NCBI GenBank assembly: GCA_022414725.1
Contig: CM039462.1
Location: 51,930,997-51,994,996 of the forward strand
Length of the DNA: 64,000 nt
From: Microglena sp. YARC
Taxonomy: Eukaryota; Chlorophyta; Chlorophyceae; Chlamydomonadales; Chlamydomonadaceae
Direction of reading: 5' to 3'
A model generated the notes under the pieces. That model searched no databases. It was not told where the DNA came from and was given only the letters and a program-made list of their open reading frames with translations. The stretch's first letter is position 1; the number at the start of each line of letters is the position of its first letter. Positions 32,341-41,989 of this stretch are shown here, in pieces. Made by a program: the position numbers and the translations under genes.

Positions 32341-32540
32341 AACTCCTCTAATTCCTGGAATTCTTCCTTATGAAGAATACCAGGAATTGGGGGGGGGGGG
32401 GGGGGGGGGGATATTCACCGGTTTCTCCCGGCTCACCTAGAGTGATTTAGAGTGCACAGGACTCCCGCCCTGCTGCACAGTTTGAGTGCCGTTGCCAGCT
32501 ATGGCACGGACTCTACATGCCGGTACCCTGAGGTACCGTG
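32341..32540 (+). mobile_element. Second stacked Copia 3' end
   Basis: GGAATTCTTCCTTATGAAGA and CCAGGAATT followed by 22 G repeat the polypurine-tract layout of the preceding fragment with another sequence downstream. Suggests a second, related insertion. Confidence 0.4.
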
Positions 32541-32553
32541 CCATCTCCCTACA

Positions 32554-33100
32554 TCTCCCTAGCGCATCACTATGATGCTTATCGTGTAACGAATCGTCTC
32601 TTCATAACTCTCCTACGTCTCCGCGTTCTAAACGCATACTCCAGGCCAGGGCTGAGGCCGAGGCTAGAGCAGCCCAGGCCAAATCGCCCACAACTCGAGC
32701 CGAGGCGCCTTCCGCACCCGAGCCCTTGACGACAACTTGCAACATCTGCAATGTCGTGGTCCAGTGCCCTCCTAGCAACAAGGCAAGCCTAAAGTCGCAC
32801 CAGGCCAGCAAGCAGTGCATGGCAGCCAAGGTTTCCAAGTCTGGCATTTCCCCCCTCTCCAAGTTTTTCAAGCCACTGTCTGGTGTTCCACCAGCTGCTA
32901 AATCGCCAATACCGCATGTGCCTAAGAAAATGGCGGTAAATAGGGTTGGCCGAAAATCCCCAAAACGACTGAAATATTTTTTCGCCATTAAAGTTGGCGG
33001 ATTTTCCGAAATTGGGGAGCTCCATAAATTTGCTCAAGTTACATGTTGGCGGAATCCTTTTACATTGTTTTCTTTCCAATCAAACTTGATTCAGGTGTGA
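32554..33100 (+). CDS. Hypothetical protein with C2HC-type zinc-finger motif
   Basis: An open frame through 32726-33100 that continues upstream to about 32554. The N-terminal part is Ala/Arg-rich and helical-looking (RILQARAEAEARAAQAK); then CNICNVVV and LKSHQASKQC give a CxxC...HxxxxxC zinc-finger pattern. The C-terminal part is basic. The start codon is unclear. Position just downstream of Copia remains makes a retroelement gag-type protein possible. Confidence 0.4.
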
Positions 33101-33440
33101 GTCAAAAGGACACACAGAGCAGCCCTGAGTAGGATGAAAATAAATGTAATAACCAAATTCAGAGCCTGGTATGGCAGATTGTATGCCACCAAGGTTTCCT
33201 CTGTCAGCAAACACCAGGCCTCAAGGCGGATCGACCATGCGATTCAAACCAGATTCAGGTGTGTGTCAAAAGGAAACACAGAGCAGCCCAGAGTTGGATG
33301 AAACTAAATTTAACAATCAAATTCAGAGCCTGGTGAGGCAGATTTTATACCACCAAGGTTTACTCTGCTAGCGAACACTAGGCCTCAAGGCCGATCGACC
33401 GTGCGACTCAAACCAGATTCAGGTGTGAGTTCAAAAGGAA
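33091..33440. repeat. 164-bp direct repeat
   Basis: TCAGGTGTGAGTCAAAAGGA recurs at 33091, 33255 and 33419, giving two full units and a partial third. Overlaps the last few bases of the zinc-finger frame. Confidence 0.9.
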
Positions 33441-33713
33441 ACACAGGGCAGCCCAGACTCTACCCAGAGTTTACCTACACTTTGTGGTGTTTGAAACTTA
33501 GGGTTGCAGGGTACACTGTATTGAAGTGAACCCCGCCACAATGTTGGCGGGCGACCCGAGTTCCAGGGGCTCCCTGTTTTGGCCCAGGCGCCAAGCCCCA
33601 CCAGAAATGGCGAGACCCATCCGCCAAATTCTTGGGCGCATACGGTACTAGATGTGGCACCCAGCACCACTCACCAAGGTCAGGGCTCAGGATTGGCTTC
33701 CTAACAACCAGCC

Positions 33714-34040
33714 ATGGCGACCCCTCCAGCCATGGTGACCCCTCCAGCCATGGTGCTCCCTCCTACCACGTCAGCATCACCAAATGTCAGGCGTTCTCCA
33801 AGGCCTGGGATGAGGAGAGGGTTCCTCTTTGGGCCAGGAACCAGTCCCCAACCAGCCAGGCCAGCAAAGTTAATGCGTATAGGTCAGACGCAAACTGTGC
33901 TCCCTAGATGCATAGGCTTTCGGCCTGACATGAATGACCCAGCGGTACCCTTCTTGCAGAAATGGCCCATTGCAGAGCCAATGGTGAATCCAAGAGAACA
34001 CTGCTTCGAACTTTATGTGAGTGCAGATGAAACTCATTAG
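33714..34040 (+). CDS. Hypothetical 108-residue ORF
   Basis: Begins MATPPAMVTPPAMVLPP, a short duplicated peptide, and ends CFELYVSADETH. No domain is recognised and no splice context was established. It could be a small gene, an exon or a chance frame. Confidence 0.3.
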   Translation: MATPPAMVTPPAMVLPPTTSASPNVRRSPRPGMRRGFLFGPGTSPQPARPAKLMRIGQTQTVLPRCIGFRPDMNDPAVPFLQKWPIAEPMVNPREHCFELYVSADETH

Positions 34041-34359
34041 TAGCAGCCTACCTCTTATTACCGGAGATACTTTCATGTGTGTGTGTGTGTAGGGGGGGGG
34101 CGGGGGTGTGGTGGTGTGCAGGGGTCGCTTAAACGTGAGCCAAACCACGTTTTTAAGATGACTACCTGATAGAGCTTGGGGTAAGCGTCAGTATGCACCT
34201 AACTTTCATGACCTAATTATGATTGGTGAGGAAGATATTGACCTTCAAGCCAATGGGGGGGGGGGGAGGGGGGGTAAGGGCAAAAACAAAAACTTCATAG
34301 CATGGGTGTCTAAAAAAAACTTCTTGAACACCCCCTGGTTCGAGTTTACATTTCCCTGG
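34041..34359. other. Unassigned sequence
   Basis: Low-complexity GT and poly-G sequence (34075-34110, 34254-34276); nothing else seen. Confidence 0.5.
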
Positions 34360-34435
34360 TGATAATGTTTTTACTGCCGAAGACGGCGAGCAGCCAAATT
34401 GCTGGCTGAAGCTATGAAACCAAATTCAAGTTCTT
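34360..34435 (+). repeat. Dispersed repeat, family C
   Basis: GCCGAAGACGGCGAGCAGCC and AAATTGCTGGCTGAAGCTAT, then CCAAATTCAAGTTC. Best-preserved copy of the family in the window. Confidence 0.65.
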
Positions 34436-35375
34436 GGCCTTCATATTTCTTCTCATCCGTTGCTGTAGGCAAGCGCGGATTCCTGCTACTTGAGCTTCCA
34501 ACTGCTAAGTCGGGAACTTGTCGGCTCTGGTTTGCGTCCAGACAGGATGCACTCTCCAGTACATCCACTAAATTACACCCTGTGTTTAATCGACCAACAA
34601 CTGCACATTTGTAACACTTTCGTCGAGGCGTCCTCGATGGTGTCCACCTCGTCCGATTCAAGAGGAAGTTGCGAAGAAAATTTGAGATTGGCCACCCCCC
34701 CCCCCCCCCCCCCCTTCCCTTTGGGACCCCACCATATCTCAGACCCCAGGCACTTACTCACTTTTTTCTACCAAATCGGAGACGATTAACAGCTTGGGCC
34801 GCCCCACATACGTTTCAGTGCCCCCCCGGGCCAAAGTTATTATTATATAAAATATCTATTCAATTGGTATGATACCAAACTCGCCTTTGGTGAACATCAT
34901 ATGATATGCTGGACACCAGATACAGCTGTAAATCTAGTCCAGCCGCCCAGGTAGCTTATGATTGCTATTGCCATATGACCAATTTTAGAAGCCATCATAC
35001 TTTGCAACAAGTGCAGTCCTGGGGAATTGCACTCAGTGAGGGGTTTCAAGGTGCAGTGGGGCAGTCTCAACAATTCGCAGTTCCAGATATGAGTCAAGCT
35101 GTGGTTTGACGATACAGCCATCTGACCAGAGGAAACATGAGCCACATATGCAAGGTCGGAAACAGATTTAAAGGATCACTCAAAAACTAGGTAAAATGGA
35201 GTAAGGATCCCTTACTTCAGACCAAATATTTTCCAATTGGTATGAAAACATCGAACTTACCAATCATCAACCCTAACATACTAAAGTACTACACAAAAAG
35301 GTATCACACGCCGAGTGCACCTCACAAAAAAGGAAGGGCCAGGAGAGGTCGTATACCATGGCCAGAATGACGATC
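34436..35375. other. Unassigned sequence
   Basis: Includes a run of 20 C at 34695-34714. No coding region could be supported. Confidence 0.4.
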
Positions 35376-35541
35376 AGGGGATAATTTGGGAAGCACACTT
35401 GGTACTTCGGACTTGGTTCTCAGAATCTCAGGCCAATTATCGGGAATTCTCAGATTTCCAGGCCAAATTCTCGATTTCATGTACGAAGTCCGAGTTCTTC
35501 AGAAACCTTGAACCCAAATCATCCGCTGAATTGCTATAATG
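35376..35541. mobile_element. MITE-like element, family E (copy 2)
   Basis: Nearly identical to 4697-4873 across ACTTCGGACTTGGTTCTCAG and CTTGAACCCAAATCATCCGC. The right terminal repeat (CTGAATTGCTATAAT) is intact and the left one is shortened. Confidence 0.65.
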
Positions 35542-36669
35542 TAACCATCATTAGATATTCAAACTGTTCATAAGACCCAGATTCTGGGTATCCATTGTAC
35601 CTAGAATCTACATTTGGTGGCCATCTTTACTGGCTACCAAATCCAAAACTGTGGCTTAACTCTGGAAGTACAAAACGGGGCCGACATGGCCACCCAAAAG
35701 GGGATTTGAGACTACGGGGATGCAACACTAAGAAACACACACACTGATATTTCTCGTTTTTCTCGCCAGCTTCAAGCACCAAATGGGGCACAGATCCAAG
35801 CAGCAATGGTTGATGCATTGGTTTGTGGTGACACACGTTGGTGTTGATGCACCAGATGGGCTTGGGGCATGGCCTCAGGGTTTCGTAGCAAAATCAACTT
35901 AAGACAATGAACAAAATCAACTAAGACAGACAACGTACTAGAAGCCTAGCTGATATGCAATCTATCGGCTGGGGTGGGGGTGGGCACAGCAATAGGTCAG
36001 CCACTACCAAGATAGGAAAGGTGGTATACCATGTTAGCTAACAGCCTTAAAAGCCTTAAAACTACCCGTTAATCAAAAATGACCCCCAGGCTCAACACAA
36101 AAGGATGTGGGCAGGGGGGGGCAGCATTCCTTGCTCACAAGTGGTAGTAAACCACTTAGAAGGATTGGAAGCCAAGGCCAATACAACTCGTTGAGATAAC
36201 ACACAGAACATGGGAAAACCTTGTTCTTAGCGACACAAACGATGCCTGAAGATGCCTGACAGGCTTGCAATGCGGGAAGCCGATGTCAAATCCCAGATTT
36301 AGAGAAGGGCGCGGGGCACACTAAGCACGTTGGCCGGTATGCCCACAGAGCAATTTTGACATAAACAAACAAAGGATAGGTCTACATGTTAGCGAAAATC
36401 CTCAGCAGGGAGAGGAGCCATTAGTTGGGGAAAACAAGGGACCACCAGGGTCAACCCTAAAACCTTAACATTTCACTGGGTTAAGAACCCTTTGTACATA
36501 GACGAGGAGGGACACAATTCCCCCGACCAGCGCATTAGCCCTTAACAGGGCTGAGGCAGCCTCAAGGGTAAGAATGAAATCCGGACACTCACTCAAGTAA
36601 ACGAACCCCAAGGACCAGCAGGCAACATGCCTGGATCCTTCCTTAAGATCATGGACCAAGGACTGACAA
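35542..36669. other. Unassigned sequence, partly probable 3' UTR
   Basis: The part nearest 36669 would be the 3' untranslated region of the minus-strand gene that ends there. No other gene recognised. Confidence 0.35.
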
Positions 36670-37449
36670 TTAAGCAGCAGCCTCTTCCAGGTCAAAGTCC
36701 AGATCCAGCAGGTCAAATTGGGAGTTGTGGCAGCTCAGATTTGACTCTTGCTTGCAGAACTTCAGGTCCAGCGGCTTACAGCTGTCTACCAGGTCAGGCA
36801 TGCTGCCAGCCAGGAGATCTAGGTTGCAAGGGAAGGAGGAGAGGAAGTCCTTCTCCTGGTCCAGGAATGAAGCATCATCCTGACACAGGAAATTATCGAT
36901 GAAGGAGGCAAACTCGTCACTCTGTTCTGATGCATCAGAGCTGGGCTCAGATAAGAGGGCAGGAGGCTCTTCCACCTGGGAGGCCTTAGTAAGGGGTGCT
37001 GACTTCAGGGGAGCCTGGGTCTGGGCGGCGGCAGGAGGGGTGGGTGCAGGGGGCATGGGAGAAGGGGCTCCCATGTAACTGGGGGCAGTGCTGGGACCCT
37101 GGTTGGGCACGCCTGCGACAGCCTTCTGAACAGCCTGCTGCCACATAGCCATGGCAGCCGGCATCATGAAGGGGGGAATGAAGGGAGGGGGCAGGAACAT
37201 TCCAGGCATACCACCCATCATTGGGTTCATTCCCATCATAGGGTTCATCCCCATCATAGGATTCATGCCACCCATCATCATCATCATCCCGGGGTGAAAG
37301 CCGGCAGGAGGCTGGGTTGGGGAGTCGAGGCTTCTGCGCTTCTTGGACTGGGCAGCGCTGCCCCGCTCAAACTCAGAGCTCGAGTGATTGGGAGCCGCGG
37401 AGGCATCAAAGCTGGCGCGCTTTGTGGATGGTTGCATTAAGGCATTCAT
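36670..37449 (-). CDS. Unrecognised Met/Pro-rich protein with acidic C-terminus
   Basis: A single 780-bp open frame (259 residues) from ATG at 37449. There is a basic patch, SKKRRSLDS (about residue 35), that could serve as a nuclear localisation signal. A Met/Gly repeat follows (GMNPMMGMNPMMGMNPMMGG), then a hydrophobic Pro-rich segment (FLPPPFIPPFM), a Pro/Ala linker, and an acidic, Leu/Phe-rich C-terminus ending LLDLDFDLEEAAA. The basic patch plus acidic tail resembles transcriptional activators, but no DNA-binding domain is seen and this is inference. CTCCGCAG just upstream (37457-37464) could be a splice acceptor, so an additional 5' exon is possible. Confidence 0.65.
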   Translation of the reverse strand: MNALMQPSTKRASFDASAAPNHSSSEFERGSAAQSKKRRSLDSPTQPPAGFHPGMMMMMGGMNPMMGMNPMMGMNPMMGGMPGMFLPPPFIPPFMMPAAMAMWQQAVQKAVAGVPNQGPSTAPSYMGAPSPMPPAPTPPAAAQTQAPLKSAPLTKASQVEEPPALLSEPSSDASEQSDEFASFIDNFLCQDDASFLDQEKDFLSSFPCNLDLLAGSMPDLVDSCKPLDLKFCKQESNLSCHNSQFDLLDLDFDLEEAAA

Positions 37450-38149
37450 GGTGCTCTGCGGAGCCAAACGACCACATGAGTAGTTAGAAAGAGGAGCGAA
37501 TGATAAAACAAGCCGTCATTGAGAGACCAGCGTGACTAGGTTAGCGAGATCGAAGATCGAGGCACTGGAAAGCGTCGATCTCGACAGGACTCTGAGAAAT
37601 GAGTACAAGCGTAGTTCCCAAGCGCAGGAATGAGTACAAGCTCGCGGTCAAAGACTCGGAAGGGAGGAACAGCTGGGCAACCGATATTCTTTGGTTTTCT
37701 CAGCCAACAAGCACAAATCGAGTTCAACGGACAACATGCAGGGGCTCACAGCACAGATATGCATCCGCCGAGGCGAGCAGGCGCAAAACTAACTTGAAGC
37801 TCGCACCGATCAGAGCAACATAGGGTATGAATCAAGTCTGTCAGCATATTACTCCTTCAAGTGAAACTCACCAGAACAGATTATTCGTTCAACGATCAGA
37901 TGAATCAAGGGATATCCCTCTCTCCAGTGTCTCTAAAGATCCGTACAAAAACTGACCCGCAAGCAGCTCAAATGGACTACAAGAACAATGGTAAAGAGAG
38001 ATACAGAAGGTGCAAGCTGAGGGGGGACACGACCGCTGAACAGCAGACGCTTGAAGGTAGGGCAACGAAGCCGTGCTTGACTAAATTGCTGCAGCGGAGG
38101 GGCTGGGCTAGGGTGTACTGCCTAGGGTTAAGATTCCCTGACCTACACA
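37450..38149. other. Upstream region of the Met/Pro-rich gene
   Basis: Would contain the promoter or a first exon with intron. No TATA-like or exon signal could be defended. Confidence 0.3.
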
Positions 38150-38262
38150 CGGCAATATCTCCAGAGCCGACAGTACACCACCCACATGTCATGTCATGTC
38201 ATGTCATCGTGTCATTGTCATCGTGCCAGTGCTATTTTGTACCCGGAATTTTCCAGGGCGAT
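38150..38262 (+). repeat. Dispersed repeat, family G (copy 2)
   Basis: TGTCATGTCATGTCATGTCA, CGTGTCATTGTCATCGTG and TATTTTGTACC match the reverse complement of 22080-22190. Confidence 0.6.
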
Positions 38263-38270
38263 CAGAATCT

Positions 38271-38663
38271 TTAGCCGCGTGTTAAACTGTTCGGAACGCT
38301 AGATAGCAGGATCATTGCCAAATGAGTAGAGCCTGTACCTCCCATTCGTAGATTTGAAAGGAAAATTGCTCGGAAGCGCAGGAGCTCGCGGACTGGCGTG
38401 AGTCCCTCGTCAATGTGACGCTTTGGTGAGTTGGCAATACTCACGCAAGGAAACGAACTCGATTGAGCTCGCTGAGCAACAGTTTGGCTATCTTTTAAGC
38501 GCATGGCCTTCCCAACATCCTTTGGCAATACTTCATTAGAACAGATCATTTCGAGCATCAGCATCGCGGTCAAGGAAAACACTTTCCCGGGACCCGTTTT
38601 CACCCTGTTTCGCACATGGACGGCAGGTCTCAAATCGGGCTGGTCTTCGTCATAAACACCCAT
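38271..38663 (-). CDS. Hypothetical ORF or exon
   Basis: 130 codons beginning MGVYDEDQPDLRPAVHVRNR. Composition is protein-like but no family is recognised. It lies upstream of and on the same strand as the Met/Pro-rich gene, so could be a 5' exon or a separate gene. Confidence 0.25.
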   Translation of the reverse strand: MGVYDEDQPDLRPAVHVRNRVKTGPGKVFSLTAMLMLEMICSNEVLPKDVGKAMRLKDSQTVAQRAQSSSFPCVSIANSPKRHIDEGLTPVRELLRFRAIFLSNLRMGGTGSTHLAMILLSSVPNSLTRG

Positions 38664-38664
38664 G

Positions 38665-39120
38665 CCGCCTAGAATAGGCGCTGCAGCTGCTAATTCAGAG
38701 GAAAGGAATACTCATAACGCGATTTTCCACCCTATTTTTCATGATAGATTGCACGTGGTCAAAAATATGGCTGGGCTTCTAGTTGTTACTTCCTAAATTA
38801 GGCGCTGCATCTTCCACCAGAGAGGAAAGGGTTACTTAGGGAGCCCGTATTTGAATATGGTGAGGCGCAGTCAGGAGTTCAGGTACTTAGAAGTGCTCAG
38901 ACTCAGTGTTTTTTGAAGGAATTGGGCATAAACATTAAAAATATGGCAGCCATATACCCAGGTGTAGACTTTGGTGGGGAAGAAACATTAAGTATATGGC
39001 AGCCATATACCCTGGTGTAGACTTTGGTGGGACGGAAACATTAAGTGTATGGCAGCCCGTTACTCAGGTGTAGATTTAGAAAAGCACAAACATTAAGTAT
39101 CTGGCACGCCCGATATTGCG
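38665..39120. repeat. Two local repeats
   Basis: TAGGCGCTGCAGCTGC and GAGGAAAGGA blocks are duplicated about 130 bp apart (38670 and 38795). A 53-bp repeat follows (AACATTAA...ATGGCAGCC, starting 38931, 38984, 39037, 39089). Confidence 0.85.
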
Positions 39121-40053
39121 TACAAGTGGTTCCATAAAAATCGGGCTGTACAATTTGCTGTGTAAAAGATTACTGTGTTGCTTAGATCTCAATTATAAAT
39201 AAATCCATACATATGGCAGCTCAGGCAGGGGGTGGGGGGGGGGGGGGGGGGGGGCAGCTCTGAGTCAGACTGTCAAGAACTCGACGAAAACTCGTTCGCG
39301 AGCCACAACCAGCCTCACTCTTCCAAGGCCAAATGAAAGCGTAACCGTACTGCTGGCTGGTGTCGGAATCACCAAAATTTGGTACTCGAAACTTGCCATG
39401 CCTATCGCGCGAGCTACCGCGAATGAAGTTTCCCGGGATGAAAGGCTTATGGGATCGACCACAAGGCCCGGAGTTGCGCTTAAGCCTTGGCCTCGGAATA
39501 TACTTGTATAGCAGTTTAACACAAAAAATCACCTCCCATTGTCCCAATCCCACCTCCCAACTTGAAAGTGTACCTCCCAATCCCAAATCAAACTCTAAAC
39601 CTAACTGAAATTATGTGGATGTTTAAAGAAAGGGCTGAAACAAGTTGTTTTTGTTTGTTTGTTTTTAAAGTGCGATTTGAAAATGATGAAATTGAAAAAC
39701 GTGTTATGATGGTTAGGGTCTTCTTCATGCTATCGAGCAGAAACTGGAACTCAACATGATGCAAATGAGTCTACGCAGCTACGTACATGACTTCCAACAC
39801 CCAGCAATTGTAAATTATCAGTGTTTTTTGGCTCTGTGTACTGCCATAACCGCTGTGCGGTACATCCCATAACTGCCTATCACCATGAGACTTGTAAGGA
39901 AGCATGTGAGCTATAGGTCTACCTGCTTTTTATTTGTTTAAAATAAAAAATCTTGGAATTAGCACGATAGACTATGGTTCATTCTTAAGAAAATCTGATT
40001 CAAGTTAGCGGTTAGCCCAATAGTTCAAACAATTAGGATGTTTCACTTAATCT
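39121..40053. other. Unassigned sequence
   Basis: A run of 21 G lies at 39234-39254. No gene supported. Confidence 0.4.
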
Positions 40054-40303
40054 GGTTCCCACCATTGTATAGGGAATTACTTCAAATGGCCCAAATGTAG
40101 CAGCGCCTAAGCCATGCGCATTGAGCGCATTCCAAAACAAAAAAACTGCGCTTTGTAGTGCAGAGTAAAGCGCCAAAAATTGTGCAGCGCCCACAAGGGT
40201 GTTGCCAAAAAACTGCGCGGCTTTAAAGTGCAGAGGGGTCAAAAAGTCAGCGCTCAAAAGCGCAAAAGCGCGCGCTTTGAATTACCCTGGTTCCCACCCA
40301 TTG
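40054..40303 (+). mobile_element. MITE-like element, family A (copy 2) with flanking direct repeat
   Basis: The element spans about 40068-40288 and shares AAAACTGCGCTTTGTAGTGC and TCAAAAAGTCAGCGCTCAAA with copy 1. It is bordered by GGTTCCCACCATTG (40054-40067) and GGTTCCCACCCATTG (40289-40303), an apparent target-site duplication or a pre-existing direct repeat. Confidence 0.65.
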
Positions 40304-40814
40304 AGCAAACCCAAATTTGAGGATTTATATATCGAACTGATGTAGTTGGGCAACTTTATGCCAAAAAAGATGTGTCTTCGGACTGGAGGCCATTGGCTAA
40401 AACCATGCGATTCATGCTCACCAAGACTTAGGCACCTATGGAGATAGTTAAGCAAACTTTACTTATACCAAACAAATATTTATCTTGTTGGACTGGAGAC
40501 CGCTGACTAAAACCATGCATTTCAAGAATTGACCCAAGACTTAGAGCATCTATTGAATATAATTTTTGTAGATATTAAAAAATGATGAAATGTACAAAAT
40601 AAATCTAGACAGTGTGAATTAAATACAAAAATATAGAACTATATTTATCAATATATTAAAATTAACACAGAAAATATAAAACATAAAATATAAAAACTAG
40701 ACAGTGTGAATTAATATATGAAAAATATACTAGACAGTGTGTGAATGACAATATGTGTGCGACTGTGTGTTGGCCAAGCATTATGGTTAGGAATCTTAAT
40801 GTTACTACCTTTGC
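40304..40814. other. Unassigned AT-rich sequence
   Basis: Two similar segments around GGACTGGAGGCCATTGGCTA (40380) and GGACTGGAGACCGCTGACTA (40490), then AT-rich DNA with three CTAGACAGTGTG copies (40608-40742). Confidence 0.6.
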
Positions 40815-41385
40815 ATGGAAGTGTGTGTTTATGTGTACTGCTTATGTTTGAAAGTGTGTGTTTATGTGTTCTGCTTATGTTCGAAAGTGTGTGTTTATGT
40901 GTACTTCTTATTTTTGGAATTGTGTGCTTGTGTTTACTGCCTATGTTGGAAGTTTGTGTTTATGTGTACTGCATATGTATGGAAGTGTGTGTTTATGTGT
41001 ACTGCTTATGTTTGGGAGTTTGTTTTTATGTGTGTGTGTACTGCCTCTGTTTGGAAGTGTGTGTTTATGTGTACTGCCTATGTTAGGAAGTTTTTTTTTT
41101 ACTGCCTTCGTTGAAAGTGTGTGTTTATGAGTACTGCATATGTATGGAAGTGTGTGTTTAGGTATACTGCTTATTTTTGGAAGTGTGTGTTCATGTGTAC
41201 TGCCTATGTTGGAAGTGTGTGTTTATGTGTACTCCCTATGTTGGAAGTGTGTGCTAATGTGTACTGCATATGTATGGAAGTATGTGTTTATGTGTACTCC
41301 CTATGTTGGAAGTGTGTGCTAATGTGTACTGCATATGTATGGAAGTGTTGTGTTATGATGTACTGCATAATGTATGTGAGTGTTT
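40815..41385. repeat. About 30-bp tandem repeat
   Basis: About 18 units of GGAAGTGTGTGTTTATGTGT plus ACTGCCTATGTT. The Cys/Val-rich frames across it are repeat artefacts. Confidence 0.9.
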
Positions 41386-41399
41386 GACTGTAAGCTACA

Positions 41400-41939
41400 T
41401 CTGAAAAACTACCCACGCCCATCTGACTGCATGCAGCAGGCCTCCAACATGTTTAACATGGATAAAGGCCTGCTACTCTTTACCACCCAAGCATTACATG
41501 GGTAAGAAGTGTGTGTTTATGTGTACTGCGCATGTTCGTGTGTACATGCATTTGTTCGGAGCAGCCAAATTGCTGGCTGAAGCTATGTAGCAAGTTCAAT
41601 TTCAAATTTGTTCGGAAAACCCACCCACTCCCATCTGACTGCATGCAGCAAGCCTTGGACATGTTTAACATGGATACAGGCCTACTACTCTTTACCACCG
41701 CGGATATGCCATACGCACTAGAGCTGCAAGGCATGATTAAAATTGTCCAAGTGGGTACTACCTATTGTTCCAAGCAGGTACTACATGTTTTCATTTTGGG
41801 TTGCGCTTTTGGATGCAACTGCCTCCTTTTGGGCTACGCTATTGACTCAACTGACAACAGAAATCTGCGCCCTGCGCCCAGAGAACGTTTAAACTTTTGT
41901 GTCAATCGCGCAGTCGGGCATCAAAACCGTGCATGCTAG
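41400..41939 (+). pseudogene. Duplicated coding-like fragment, founder of the adjacent satellite
   Basis: Two copies of a coding-like segment lie here (41408-41505 and 41625-41725). Both encode PSDCMQQA, then MFNMD.GLLLFTT. The second stays open to 41939. Its part from ACCGCGGATATGCC to GTCCAAGTGGG matches the 113-bp satellite unit that begins at about 41990. The original protein is not recognised. Confidence 0.45.
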
Positions 41940-41989
41940 CGCGCAGTAGCGCGCGTCAACTACTAGTACCCTGGTTCCAAGCGACTGTG

